DNA of 64,000 nucleotides from Ooceraea biroi. Lineage: Eukaryota > Arthropoda > Insecta > Hymenoptera > Formicidae. The translations under genes and the position numbers were made by a program. The stretch covers positions 3,579,838 to 3,643,837 of the forward strand of contig NC_039516.1 of the NCBI RefSeq assembly GCF_003672135.1. The letters run 5' to 3'. Below, piece by piece: positions 14,501 to 27,803 of this stretch; within the stretch, counting starts at the first letter, position 1; each line of letters begins with the position of its first letter. The notes beneath the pieces are model-generated. The model worked only from the letters and a program-made list of their open reading frames with translations. It did not search any database and was not told where the DNA came from.

Positions 14501-15369
14501 CTTTGCGAATATTTATGTAAAACTTGTAAGTATTTCATGTATCTGTGGACGTACTTGAGAAATGTTATATAAATAATTTTTGTTCTCTTTGGCGAGATTG
14601 CTTCCGTTAGTCTAATCTTGTACTTGGTATTTACAGCAAGATAAAACAGGTTGGAGCGTAGTACGGTGTCGGATGCAGGTATATCAACTGGATTATAGGG
14701 CTTTCGTCGGGATTCAGCGCCTAAGACCAAAGTGACCGCGAGAAGAGCGCGCGCGGTTGTATAAATTTCAGAGTTTATGTGATCACGCTGGGGACGTTAT
14801 TTTTACTCGCGGTAATGACCGTTTAATTTTCAAGTCGCCGGGCACTTTAATTAAAAACGTGATATGCGACGGAAACTCGTACGTATAATTAAGGGTAATT
14901 TGGTTAATAAGTCGGGGTATTAAACCGCAGTGCGATAATTCGATAATTAAACACCGCGGCTTCTTCCTTTTCTTCAAACGCCGCTTTTATTAAATCGGCG
15001 TCGCCGCTCGCGTCGAGTCAGATGAAGAGAACCGAGTTCTCACGTTTGAGCTACGTGCTCAGAGGAACGCGGCCATTGAAGTGCTCGACAATCGATTGAG
15101 AATCTCAGACGCGAAACGAACACTTTTTGCTTGGTCAACTGTCGATTAAGCGATTGCTTCGAATTAGAGGGACATGAAGCGAAGGACCATGTTAAATGGT
15201 GAGGAAAGACGAGCCAGGATCAAGATTCGGTCTGTCGGCGCCGCGGATACGGTGGAATAATCAATGAGACCGGACAATAATGTCCGGCCAGCTAAGATGG
15301 CGTTGAGACAAGGAAACTACTTGGTGTAACGACCGTTAAAGAGTAAAAAACGAACCAGCCGGGAGCAGC
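8570..15369. other. CpG-rich non-coding blocks separated by AT-rich sequence
   Basis: CpG-rich blocks at about 8,650-11,350 and 12,900-14,250 generate many overlapping ORFs on both strands (up to 173 codons at 13572-14093 minus). These overlap one another in several frames and show no domain, as expected from stop-poor CpG sequence. Nothing else is recognised. Confidence 0.5.
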
Positions 15370-15510
15370 ATGCGCTTCCGATTGGCCGAGGCGCCGCTGG
15401 GCGGGAACTCGACAATCGACTTTTACAGTCGCTTGCTCTTTCACCCGTACACGCCGAGTATCGCCGTGGATGAAGAAACCGACTACGCCGGCCTGAGAGA
15501 GAGATTACAC
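15370..15510 (+). CDS. Possible first coding exon, 47 codons, unrecognised
   Basis: An ATG in GC-rich context opens 47 codons (MRFRLAEAPLGGNS onward) that end at CAC|GTGAGT, a donor-like site in phase 0. The composition reads as plausible protein with few rare residues, but no domain is recognised. Just inside it ATTGGCCGAGGCGCCGCTGG could equally be a CpG promoter segment. No matching downstream exon was identified. Confidence 0.15.
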
Positions 15511-18500
15511 GTGAGTCACGACCTTATTTTTGCATTCTCATTTGTATCATTCAACGCTTTTGTCAAGTAATTATGTCGGCGCTTGTCACTACACATTGTT
15601 ACGAAAGACATGATTAATCGGTAAATTCCGCTTTAACACGAACGATAATAAAATCCCATTGGAACGTGCGAGTATAAGTGGCAAGAAAATAAAGCAATTC
15701 ATTTTATCCTATATAATGAACATTTTCCTAATTTTATTCGAATTATATTTAAAAATAATAGAACACAGTAATATATAAAAAAATTGATTTCAACGATCAG
15801 AGGAAGGACTCCGCAGTTATCGGATTAAAAGTGCCGAAAAAATGTCGGAGATCAAGATCAACATAGATCAGTGCGAAAGATTCCGAGCGCAGTTTCCCAT
15901 GACAATTCTCGCCGTCAACTTTCATCAATATTATCGAATCGACGGACAAATCGATCGATTTTTTCGGAGTAAATCGAACCGATTGGGTTCTCCGTACCTT
16001 TCCGACAATTATCTCGATTTCGTAGAGCCGTCTAACACGAATTAACGGCAAGAAATCACGCGTGAAACCGTGTCTTGGCGTGATTCGATCATTGTCGTCG
16101 TCACGGACCGATCGCGGCGGTGGTACACTTTCCAGAGGCCTTTGATATATTCCGGCCTGTGGGCTCCTCGAAAAGGATCGGTTCGGTGAGGATCGCGCGT
16201 CCGGTCCTCGCGTATGCGTGATCATTGCGTGATTGCGGTACTGACAATGACAACAAGCACCACGGGAGGCGTGACTTGGCACCGCGTGGACGGAGGACCG
16301 GGCCTCTTTAATGCGGACTTGCCGACAGCCGCATGGAGGAGGCGACACGAGACACCATGCCGGAATGATGGTCTTTTGGTAGGCGGCGATCATCGTGCGG
16401 CAACATGTTGCGGCAGATAGATAATGGTCTTGAACAACGTTTCCTGAATTGCAAAAATACCGGTGCGATTCGTTGGATGACTTAATTTCTACGCGACATA
16501 CAGCATGGATGTCCTCCCGCTGTCCCTCTCATCGTAGATTTGTATGCACATACATACAAGCACTCTACTTTTTTTTAATTAAAAAGATAATTTGTTAATT
16601 AGTGTTTATAGTCATCTCACATAATTAATGCCTCGTTTAATCTTGCTTCGTATTCTTGAGAGAAAAAGAAGAAATGCTGAAGAGAAAAATGACATTTAAT
16701 GCTGCCATTTTTGCTAGACTTTTGACGCCTGGTGAACAATTGAGACGAGGGAGATGGGTGTAATTCACGCGATTGCATCGGGAGGAGACACTTTTATGAT
16801 TTCGATGTTCTCAACTACGTTTCGTAGCGAAGAACATCGATAAAAAAGTAATCCATAGGGGAATTTATGGGCAGCTTTATTGCGTCTCGAGTGTGATCCT
16901 TCCACGGTAGAAAATATGTAGCTGCGGGGACCGAGGTGCAACGATAAATTCTTATCTGAACATAGAAGCGTGTTGTCGCGCTTCTGGGGCAGTAACCAAA
17001 GATGTACGATGTCGTAAATAATGAATTGTCACTTTATTTGCTGCATATAGGCGGACGCGATATTATTGCTGCACCGTTATGTCCGATACGTCTGTCCACG
17101 TCGAATATTCGAAATATAAACTTATTATTTCGCATACCTATAGAAACTGCGCATGTAGATAATTATGTCACCTTTTTGATCAGCCTCTTTCAATCTTTGG
17201 AAACCTTTAACTTTACCAAATTAACATTTCAGGATTATTGTACGTAATTTCCAGCAATTACCTCAAATGGCGATTGCAACTGAAAGCACTTGTCGCGCAG
17301 ATAGTCTGTGCGTCAGACTTGAGAATTATCGCTTCTCGTAAAGCGGCGCGTTTGTTATCCCCATTAGTACGCTCGTATCATCATGCACCGCTCGATTATC
17401 TCCGTGCATTCGACGCGGCAACGCGCCCTGGCAAAGAGAGAGAGGCGGACAAAAAGAGGAGTTGCTCGGGGAAGAGGTGTATCATTGTATCGCAGCATTG
17501 TTGCCTGGCGGATGAGCAGATGAGTTTCACTCGAAGACTCGCTTTAAGTCATTGTGCCCGGATCTACCTCGCGGCGGACCCACCGCGCTGGAAATGGGCC
17601 GGCTCGATGAATTCGTACCGCATTAGATATAGATACCGTGAGAAATCCCTCGCTCTTTATCGTTTCCTTCCTTCAATCGGTCGTCCACGCACAGATCGAG
17701 TCGATGGAAGACGACATCGCGCTGATTCTCGCGATAACAACCATATCACATTTGGGCTATAACGATGGATATAGAAATAAAAAATAATGAAGATACAGAA
17801 AACCAGTATATTTCTAAGTCATCTATCGATTTTTTAAAAGAATTGCATATCGATCCTATAATTCGATTCTCAGTAATCCTTGATCCGGTTTCCTTATCAG
17901 ATCAATCATCACTCGACAATCATGAAAGATGGAAAAAGAAAGAGAGAGAGAAATGAAAAGTTTGAGCTCTGTCGACGGAAATGAAGATATAATCAGAACT
18001 CATAATTAATCTGTGTTTTCATTTACAGAATCAGCGGAACAGCAGTTCCATTTCATCAAGATAACCGATGAAGATCAACATCCGAAAGATGTGGGAAGAG
18101 AAACCGCGGAACGATTAGGACTTGAGACTCCGTCGACGGAGCAGAGGAGAGTAACGAAAAGTCGCTGTTTACCCGGGCTTTCACGCTTTTTGATTGTTCG
18201 CACAATACGATTGTGTTGCGAGTCGAAACAGCTTTCAGGAAGCGCAAAGTAGCGCGTGCTGCACGCGCGCGCGAACGAGCGCCGAGTACTCGAAAACATC
18301 TGGCCTCGTGCGCGAAGTCGAGTCGAGTACAACTCGAGTCGAGTACCACTCGACACACCAGTACTGGAAATAAAGGCACGTTTCCGCGCTTTTGAGCTTT
18401 CGCGATGCGATGTCGACGAAGGGTGGAACAGACCAGAGGCAGTAGACGCGCTGCTCGTGCTCGACGTTCGATGAACGCTCCTCGCATATTAATTTCCACG

Positions 18501-18821
18501 TCGATTGGCAGCTTCAATGGCGAACTGATAATCGAGATGACGAATGCTGTCTTTTATCGTCGTTTTCTCTTTTTATCGTCTTTCGTTGTAAGACGAGTCG
18601 TCCGCGTTGCTCTCCTAATTTTGCGACTACCTTGAACATCCCTTTCTTCTTCCTCTTCGATTAATTGTTCTAATGAGACAGTACTGAATGTCGAGATATA
18701 TCAAGATATGCTGGTCTGCCGTTTTCGTCGTTCGGTGATCTAATAGCCATTAATATTATATTCGAAGAGTCGGAAGTAGCGGGGCACGCGTGTGTGCCGT
18801 ACGTCGAGTGAATATTCGGCA
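15511..18821. other. Non-coding sequence with one long unrecognised minus-strand ORF
   Basis: A 198-codon minus-strand ORF (15797-16393) and a 174-codon plus-strand ORF (17238-17762, which lacks an ATG start) have no recognised motif. An acceptor-like TTTTCATTTACAG ends at 18030 but no exon pair could be built. The region is probably non-coding. Confidence 0.4.
18316..18354. repeat. Short tandem repeat, about 2.4 copies of a 16-bp unit
   Basis: The unit AGTCGAGTCGAGTACA is followed by ACTCGAGTCGAGTACC and a partial third copy ACTCGAC. The run starts with GTCGAGT and ends with ACTCGAC, so it can also fold back on itself. Confidence 0.6.
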
Positions 18822-18888
18822 GCACGTAGATGGACCCCCCACGAACGCGTGTTCATTGTCGCGGTTGCTCGCGGGGGTTCCCGCGACT
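18822..18888. repeat. GC-rich hairpin module, copy A
   Basis: The block GCACGTAGATGGACCCCCC (18822-18840) is followed after 13 bp by a 35-base segment (18854-18888) starting CATTGTCGCGGTT. Within the latter, TCGCGGG (18869-18875) pairs with CCCGCGA (18880-18886) over a GGTT loop, and an upstream GTCGCGG (18858-18864) can compete for the same 3' strand. A diverged second copy lies about 0.7 kb downstream. Function unknown. Confidence 0.65.
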
Positions 18889-19494
18889 AAACGTGCCACG
18901 TTGATCGCGCCGACATTGAGTTTGTTCTCTACAATTTCGCTAACGATCCGGAGGAAAGGGTGAACACGCTTCGAATCCGTTCGTCGACAAAATCGTTTTA
19001 TAACAGTAATGAGGGTCTTGCATGCTTCGTGCGAGTCGACGAATTTTTTATCATCTTGAATTATGCTAAGAATGAGGACAGACGGAATGATTTGACGAGA
19101 GGGAAATTTTTATTTTTATAACGTCGATTTCTGCAATTTTTGTATTATGTCTGACTCAGATAGGAATTTCTGCCATCATAAATACTTGAAGAGTATTAAG
19201 CATTGCAGACGCAAATGTGCAAGTGGTTCTCAAGCTTTAGCTTTGATTTAGATGATTTAGCTTTTAGCTATTATATTTAAAAGTTCAACTTTTTTTATTT
19301 AAATTATAATTTCATCCTCAATATGTGGACAGGAGATATCGACCAAAGTCAGCGTCGAGATTGGTCTAACCGTCTCTAGGGTGCCCGAAAAAGAGATCGA
19401 CGGGGTTCGCTGCTGCATGATTAGGTACGTGCACGGCAAATCGCAATTCGCGCGATCGTATACAAACGTTCGCGTCAAACGAATGACCAGTAGC

Positions 19495-19619
19495 GCACGT
19501 GGAGGGACCCCCCGTGACTGGGGTTAAGGTAGGGGTAGTGGAGAACAAGCGAGGGAAGAAGGCTCTCCTCTCGTGGTGGGCGCCATTGTCGCGGTTCTTC
19601 GCGGGGGTTCCCCGCGACT
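19495..19619. repeat. GC-rich hairpin module, copy B
   Basis: GCACGTGGAGGGACCCCCC (19495-19513) matches copy A at 17 of 19 bases. The 36-base segment 19584-19619 matches copy A at all but two bases plus one inserted C. That C lengthens the stem: TCGCGGGG (19599-19606) now pairs with CCCCGCGA (19610-19617). The spacer between the two blocks is 70 bp here against 13 bp in copy A. Confidence 0.65.
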
Positions 19620-22600
19620 GAATCGCGTCGCCCTGGGAGGCATCGCGACGCCTGCTTTCGCTCTATAATTTTAACAGCCGACTTGATGATTTCGTCCGCC
19701 TTGCTCCCTTTTTTTCCCTTTTTCTCGCGCTAGTTGCCTTGTCGGTTGCGCGCAAACAACTGGCGGCCACCTGGTTGTTCCAAGTCGATCGGAGGGAAAA
19801 TATCATGGCGTTTTCGCAGCGAGGCCCAGCTTGATGTTAGTTCCGTCAGATGAATCATTCATCGCGACTCGCAGAACGAATTTATGAAATTGCGGAGTTT
19901 GGTGGATTATTTATGACTACGGGAGAATTTTACGATTACATCGGATATAAAAATAGTGCAATGTATTCAATATTAATTTTATTTCTTGTCCTTTCTGCAA
20001 AAAATAAGATTATTACGTTTTGGCATCATATTCTTTAAATTAGTTTTACCCTTTCGTGATAATGATATTATAATTAATTAGAAGATACGTCGAAATATTT
20101 TTCCAACGGTTATCAGTAAAGATAATATTGCCAGAGTGTAAGTATATAATTGTGCTTTGGGGTTTAGAGAGTCAGAATGATTTCGTTTAGCGATCATTAC
20201 GCATTTAGTACTTGTGTTTCTGTCCTCGGTATAGAATGCCCGCTCTCTTTCCCTTCATAGCCGCTGGGATGAAGCAAGGGGACCGGAGACCCCCCATCTC
20301 GTCTTTATCCGTCACCAAAGAACCAATGGAGATCGCACCCGATGTCAGCAACGAGCGACCGGACGCGCACAGAGTATGTGGGACACCATGTTTCCCGTAT
20401 GTCGTCCGATGCACCCCCTGTGCACACGTTCCCCTGCCCTTTCGCCCGCCCTGTTCCCCGCCATGCATCCCAATGAACCAAACCGACAATCCATCGTTAC
20501 TTCAGCCATCGATTATCGATACACAATTAATTTCCATAATCAAAAATACCAAGGAACGAAAAAAATAAAAAATATATATATTAAATTAACAAAAGGATAA
20601 AAAAATAATTTGCGCAAAAATTACACCGCATGCGAAAGCGGAGACGTTTGTGGCGAAGACTCGCGGAAAACTATAATAAATTCTACATTTGTCTCGCGTG
20701 GCAATTACGCTTCGAGCTGGGCTACAAATGTTGCGGACGGCCTTTCTTAATTGAGATATTAAAAAGCGGCGGAATAGTAAGCCCAGTGTTGAAGGATAGT
20801 CATTGTTTGGCCGCACGCAGCGCAAACGCAGAGCGCTCGTAATCCCAAACAAATTTGCGGATTACACTCCCAGCATGAATTATTTAATCCCAGCACGGTC
20901 TCATTGGTTTAGTTAGTGACCCGTGGGGTTTTACAGTGGAGATCGCACATGCCAGCTCACCATGATCCCGTGCACTGTTCTCTCTCTTTATCTCGTTTAT
21001 CCGCCGTTCCGCCTCTGTTTCCCTGTCTCTTGTCTCACGTTTTCCTTTATCTTCTCTCTTTTCGGAATTGCGTTAATTGCATGCGCAAATTTAATATTCC
21101 GCAGAAAAATAATACGACCTTTTCACGAATAAACGCATCGAAATTAATAAGTTTTTTTTCTGACTCGTGTCATTTCTGCAAGCATTTTTCGAAATGTGCT
21201 ACGGTATTATATTTCGATCTTTTTGGATGAGAACCGAGATTTCATGTATCCGTCATTTTTGCAGGCACTCGTCCATTATTTCTGAAAGACACGTACTCTG
21301 TTTATCCATTAAATTTTCGCCCCACATAGTGCACAGGCCGACGATAAAATTCCGCCAGCAAGGGAGGCAGGGACATTATTTATGGCGCCAACACTCGCGA
21401 ATCAAGATGTAAGCGTGGGCGATGCGATGAGGTAAACCATCGGTTCAGAGGAGGAGAAGCGGGAGAGGCGAAAGTATCCTGCACAAAAATGGATGCAGAA
21501 TTTTTGCGAGCTGGAGGATAATCAACAATATGGAGAGTTATACTCGCTCGTATGGTATATGTTCTTTCGACACCTACATGTTAGTGCGAGGAGGTGTTCG
21601 CACATTCCTAACGACATTGAGATTAACATTCCAGTTTTTCACGTTCAAGGAGCTCTTTATTGAAATAAATATCGAAGCGCAACTACGTGTAATTTAACTA
21701 AACTTAATTAAACCTAATCGAAAGCGCGATAACCATCTCCTCAAGAAATCCGTGACGGATTTTGTGATTGGCGGTACCGCAGTTCATAATTTCCGCGTCC
21801 CACGCCCTTATCTCGCGAGATAATCGGGTGTATCTCGGCGCGTGTGTAAATTATCTCGCGTGAGATGTAACGTCTCGGCAAGAATGTCGGGATATAGAGC
21901 CGATGTCGTAAAGGAGATGCCAATAACTTGTCCTCATCGCTGCGATCGCGCTCGCGCGCACGAACCGCTCCTCCGGAGCGGCGAGGAGTCGTGACGCGTT
22001 ACCACGGGGCCGAAGAAAAGGAAGAAACCAACGTGGACGACGTGGCGCCGTGCTAAGAAAGCAAACGGCCGAATCGTCGCGGTTAATTTCCAAAATGTCG
22101 CGCGAGTCAGATCGGACCGAAGACTCGTAAAGCGTGGAGTTCTATGCGCGCCTCCGCATGCCATTCCTTCGGCTTCGTAATCCTTAATTGACGCGCGGCG
22201 ATCTCAAAGATTCCTCCTCGACCTTTCCCATTCGCCTATTTTATCGCATATCTTATTCATAAGGTAAGGCAACAATTTGTTAATACTATGAATTCTTTAC
22301 TCAATTTTTTTCAATCCTTTATTTCATATTTTTTATGATATTTTTTAGATATCGATAACAGATCTTTGTATCAGAGAAAGATATCAATAAGAGACATCTT
22401 TCTCTAATTCATAAATCTGACGTGTGGTGTTTTTTTTTTTCAATCATGAGGAGCCACATGGGGAAGAAAGAATTAACGAAGAAACTATTATAGAAGTAAT
22501 TCGGATAGTCGATTCTGTTCCCAATGGAATTTTCATTCGAGCCTTCATTCAACCGGAAATGAGGAGCGGAGACCGGGCACAACCTCGAAGTATCAGTGGA

Positions 22601-25600
22601 CGAAGATGATGAGTATGGGCGATGATCCTCTCTCGGGACGCAGATAAAGCCGGACGTGGCATTTTCATGCTCCCCCTCTCGTCTCCCCACGAGATGGTCC
22701 AGCTCTCCTCATCGCGCCGTCTAGACAGTCTAAATTTGAATAATATTTTTATGAATGAGTGGACGCGCCATAAATCCTTGCGTGAATACTGTGGGACCAC
22801 AGTAAGAGCGACCGGCCGGTGTACACGTGGACACGTGGAAACACGAACGCACGATACGCACGCGGGATACTAGCGGGATGATGCATCCCAAGAGAAAGAT
22901 GGAACAAGGGAGAAGACACTGGTACAAGAAAGAGGACGAAAGAGAGAGAAAGTTTGGCCTAGGCTGGGATATCCTGCAAAGGGTGGATCCTCCGTGACTA
23001 ATAGGCTTTATTATTTTATATCGCCTCGCATTTGTTACGGACGCGTGACGCGAGTAAGCCTGACATTTTCCTGCCTTTAATAATGCGATGTTTACTTAAT
23101 AGCGTGCGGAGAAAGGGATTACGCGTGTCGCGATCAATGGTATACGCGGTAGATCTGGGTGTCCTCTTTTTGGTGCCTGTGTCCCACGTAGAATCCGAAT
23201 GCGATTGGAGAGAATCAAGGTAAATCTCGCAAAATGGTATTTCTATCAAAAATACAGTACTGTGCCGCGTCGCGAAGCGTTGATCACGTTCACAATGAGC
23301 AGATAGCCCCCGGTACTCAGCACTGCGTTCAATTTCCCAAATGGTGTCCATAAAGCAAGAATGGCCACGGACGGAGAAGAGGAGCGCGACAGGAACGTGC
23401 GGTTCGAGACCGAGGAAGAGAGACAACCGGTTGGACATAGAGAGGGTAGAGGACCCCGAGAGTAGAGAAACACATGTCGTTCGCTGTACCCCGTGGTGCC
23501 ACGGGGTTCGATGCGTGAGATTCATATATTAACCGGCGCACCGGCCGAAACCCCTTCCGAACCGAGACGAGAATAGGCGAGAGTGCAAGGAGGACAGTGT
23601 CGGAGACGTGATAACGGAGACAAGGAGGAGACAACGTGGCACGGATACCGACGAGGAGGAGGCAACGATTGTATGAGAGGAGAAAGAGAACCAAGAGAAG
23701 AGAAGATGACGAAGAAACGAGACGAAGAAGGACTGGCAAGAGAGTGCAAGGAGGAACCGGAGGAAGGTAGCGGGCGAACAAGGAAGCGAGAGGAAACATC
23801 AGAGAGAAGGGATCGCACGAGATGAAGAGAGAAGAGGTTCGCGGACGAAAGGGGGAGGGAAGGAGGACGCGGCAAGGTGGAGAACGGCTGCGCAGCGAAC
23901 CAGAGACAGATGAACTAATGCTCGAAACCGCGGGGGGTGCGTGCTTTCGAGCGTCTAATGATTTAGCCGGTGCAACGACGTGCCGGTGGTACTGATGCTG
24001 ATGATGGCGATGCTGGTTGTGGCGAAGGTGCTTATCCCCCTCCCCGGGCCACCCCCTGATGCCCATGAGGAACGCGTTCTCGCAAACTCGATTTTCGGTC
24101 GGGGCGATATAAATTTTAGGGCGCTCATGCTTTACCTCGTCTTGCCTCGGCTCGAATTCGTTGTGGTTTCCGGAAGAGGTATCGTGCGGTCTTGAATGGA
24201 ACTGCCACGCGACGACGTCCTAGTCCAACGATCAGTGGGATTTCCGACCTCCACGCGACACGAGACCTTCCTCTTCTCTGTGCAAGAGCGTGAAGCGACC
24301 GATAAGCAATGACCCGGGTTTGGCTTGAGGTTTGGTAAAGGTGTGGCTGGGAAAAATCGATTCGTGACGCAGGATGACGCGGGTGAATCGATGATTATTT
24401 TCCTACGATTGTATCGAATGGTGCTATGGGGAAATTTATCGCTGGCGTTCGCTATTCATCCGCGAGGCCAGTTTGCCCCCCTTGGCCAGTCTTGGTTATA
24501 AATCGATATAGTTGTAGAAATACCTTTAATATCTTTTTAATGAAATGTTTATTCCGAGAAAATACACACATACTGTCCAAATAAATTAGTATTAATAACA
24601 ATTATAAATTGGTTAATTTATAATAATCGTACTTTTCTTTAAATTTTCTTTTTGTCACATGTTTGAGTGCAATATTTTCTAATTTTCTGTATTGTGTTAC
24701 ATTTGTATGCTTTTCTGGAATTTTTCGTGACATCTATTATAAATACAACAAAAGATTAACCATTCTTCCATTAACGATACAAAGAATGCATTTGTGACTT
24801 AAATTTCCTTTTTGACTTTGAACCATTACTAAATCACCGGGTCTGTTAAACTATTCCGTTTTTGTATAACATATTTCACGATTTTCTCTTACGTATTTTT
24901 CAACCACCGGACACAATGCGGACGACCAATAATGTTAAAAGAGTTGGAGAGAAGCCTCCGTTTCACCCTCTCCTTTATTCTGTTGCGCACGCCCCTTGTT
25001 GACCTCCCTCCGTCTTCTGTCCGCAAGGGTCGAAGAGCAACTCTGAGTTTCACTTCCGCCAAGATATACGGTGCGTCGTGCACGGTTGGCGGCCGTAGGG
25101 CCAAACACCATAAACTTTTATAGCCAGTAGTGGGTTTGCTGGATCCCCCCCTCTTACAATTTACGATTTCGCGCCCGTTCATCGTCGCATTGTGGGATGA
25201 AAAACGCGACTCGAAGGTGTCTTTCGTCTTCTACACTTTTTCAGGCTCTTGTCTTCACGTCCTGATAATTCTCTCGTTTAGATCTCTACGTAAGGTCAAC
25301 ATTTACAACTCTCTCTGAATCCTTGACGTTATCTTCGACAGTCGCGAGTTGCTGTGTTTGGTAGAGAAAGGAGTCTCGGAGAGAAATAGTGAATAAATCG
25401 TGTATAGCAGACGCACAGGTAGATGCGAAAACGTGACATAACAAATTCATACATCTAGATTCTTTCAACGTCTGTGGTCCTTCGACATTAACTGTGTACA
25501 GGTATCTTTCCTTTAAACGACCGAAAAGAAAAGATAGACTGCTTAGTCACCCGTAAATAATATAAAATGATGAATAACGTAGCTTCTCAATGCACACATA

Positions 25601-27542
25601 TAATGTAATTTTTAAATAATATATCCCTTTTCAATTAATTTTTTATTTTCACAAACAAAAAATAAAATGTTTAATATTTAAATATGACTTCTTATTTTTC
25701 GCAAGTTCTTACATATCATATTACCAAAAGAAAATTATTGAATTACTGGAAACATTTTTGTGTGGAATTCATGTAGGATATACAACATTAGCTGCAGAGA
25801 AATCGACATCATTTCGCTGAAATTCTTTATGTCATGCTAATATCATTTCCGTGATACGGTCCTCTCGTTGATTTCACAATAATCATTCCTGCTTGCCTCG
25901 GTAATTCTCTTTAGCCGGTTGCTCCTAATTGCACAAACTACTTGCGCTGTATTTTTCTCCAATTTACCTCATGTAGAGTGAAATTGTTCACAAGACAGTT
26001 GCAGATATTCTGCTGGCACTGTAGACCGCATTTTCATCGAAGCGATATTTATTAGGGTCATAAACGCTTGCGGTTTCTCGATAATTCAGGTGGTATGGCT
26101 ACACGTGCGCCACTGGTATATTTGTTAAGCAGTAAAATCGTCAATAATCACTCCATTATGTGTGCTACGTGACACACTTTCGAACTGCCTACTTATTGTA
26201 CGTGACAAAAGGATATTGATTGTGTTGGCACATTTTACGTAAATGTCGAACCGTGTCGAAGAATTTTCTTCAACCATGGGATTGAAATTATGCACTAATT
26301 ATATACATTTTTACCAGATAATGCAAATATTTACTTTCTCCTATTTCTTTTTAATTTAAGCACTTAGTTTATCTTATTTATTTATGTCATACGTGTTGCA
26401 ATGTAACGTTTATATTTCAAACAAAGAGAGAGATGACTCAAAAATTTTAATTAGCAAAAATGTGCAATCACTCTTGGACCATGATCTATTTGGCATTGAT
26501 AATTGATGTGAGTCATGGTATAACGTTAAAAAATGTGTAGCAGCTCGAGCAGGCCAAGCAATTGATCGAGAAAAGTCAGCAGACCTGCACAGCCATTAAA
26601 CATTAACGACGGTCATTCTATGGCAATGGCAGATTTCGTGCCAGATCATTGTTGGCCAGCATCTTGGGTGGTTCCATTTCATTTCGGTACAAGGGGCTGA
26701 TCCAAGTTTGCACCAATGGCGACAATGGCAATGCTGCCGGTACTGTTCCATTGTTGCGAGTATCCGTATCTCGTTTTTCATGGAGGGCACACGACGATAA
26801 CGGCGATGAGCTCTCTCCTGACTCAGGTATCTCCGTACGCATTTTCTATTCTAGATCTTTTTCTTGCCCGATTTCGACGCTGGCTCGGCGAATGGTTGAG
26901 TCACTGCCATGTATCGTGAATTCAATCCGTGCTGACATCAGACGGCCCATCTACTCGACGCGACCTCTTTTCTACGAGTTTGTCTCTCCCGTGTTGGGAC
27001 CACACTAGGGGTTCCGGAAAATTACACCGAAAGCTGCTCAATTTCTCGTTCTAACAGCCGCATAATGGATCCCCGCGCAGCGCGCTCCGTGATTCGATCA
27101 ATGGGACCGATGCAGCCGGCCTCGTCTCGTGATTTAGACGTTTTGGGGCCAAACCGGAGATTTTTGCTCTGCATTGCGAGATCAATGAGTGCGAACGAGG
27201 AGGAATGTGACTTCATTCTAGCTGCACGGCCAACCGCGGCGCAACGGTCACTCAGCTTTCAACCTGAGATTGATTATCACAGTGTTACGTAATTTGACTT
27301 GCGAGAAATGGATCTGTGCCCTGCGAACAGCGATTTGTATCGTGAGTTTCGCACGCAAGTTTGATGCTTGCAATGTTATTGATAAATAGGATTATTCGTT
27401 GGTGGAGCTGCACGCTATTTCACAAAGAATGTCTAAGAATGCCTCCAGTAGAAAAGATCTAGGAAGCAATAAATAATTCTATAATGCAATAAACAGTGAA
27501 AAATGGGTATAGATGTGTGCATATAGGTATATTCATTTTTTG
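19620..27542. other. Non-coding sequence with a purine-rich tract
   Basis: From about 23,560 to 23,890 the plus strand is strongly purine-rich (GAGGA and AGAGAA runs). This produces a 245-codon low-complexity Ser/Leu/Pro ORF on the minus strand that is not credible as protein. The rest is CpG-rich to about 24,500 and AT-rich to about 26,600. No gene is recognised. Confidence 0.5.
20288..20295 (+). promoter_or_regulatory. GACCCCCC octamer, third in a 1.5-kb cluster
   Basis: The same octamer occurs at 18833-18840 and 19506-19513 in the two hairpin modules. It resembles the C-rich half of recognition sites reported for Zic/Opa and Gli proteins. Whether any protein binds here is not shown by the sequence. 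Confidence 0.25.
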
Positions 27543-27803
27543 ATGAAAATCTCTCTCTTATTATGTTTAATTTTTTCCACAATTGCGGCAGGTAATTCCG
27601 TCATTTTTCAAAACGTTACTTTTACCAATTTCCCTTCTAGGTCGTCGCGATCACGCAGAATAGGATGGCTCGGTGTAATGGGAGGCTTGATTATAATAGA
27701 GGTATCATTCCGCGGGCGATACACTCTTCCTCCTCTCTCGGATAATTGCAAATGGCGTCCTTTTATGCCGCAAGGGCGGCTGATCAAAGCCGCGGATAAA
27801 TAA
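27543..27803 (+). CDS. Candidate small secreted protein ORF, unrecognised
   Basis: I do not recognise this ORF. It opens with MKISLLLCLIFSTIAAGN, which has the charge, hydrophobic core and small-residue end of a signal peptide with cleavage near Ala16. It could be read straight through as 86 residues with a basic patch (SRSSRSRR, about residues 32-39). Alternatively the codons up to GCAG (27591) could be a signal-peptide exon, since GTAATT at 27592 is donor-like. A second ORF with a hydrophobic start lies 335 bp downstream on the same strand. No homologue comes to mind, so chance remains likely. Confidence 0.25.
   Translation: MKISLLLCLIFSTIAAGNSVIFQNVTFTNFPSRSSRSRRIGWLGVMGGLIIIEVSFRGRYTLPPLSDNCKWRPFMPQGRLIKAADK

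Noticed and set aside
15797..16393. 198-codon minus-strand ORF
   Set aside because: No recognisable motif. An ORF of this length is not surprising somewhere in 64 kb with many CpG-rich, stop-poor segments. It is mentioned in the tile for that region but not called a gene.
18187..18210. TTTTGATTGTT resembling the start of a known insect microRNA (miR-315)
   Set aside because: Similarity ends after about 11 bases and no suitable hairpin partner is visible.
18018..18255. Possible exon after an acceptor-like TTTTCATTTACAG
   Set aside because: No partner donor in a matching phase and no recognised protein features.
23329..24066. 245-codon minus-strand ORF
   Set aside because: It is Ser/Leu/Pro/Arg-rich low-complexity sequence produced by a purine-rich plus strand, with no domain and no gene structure.
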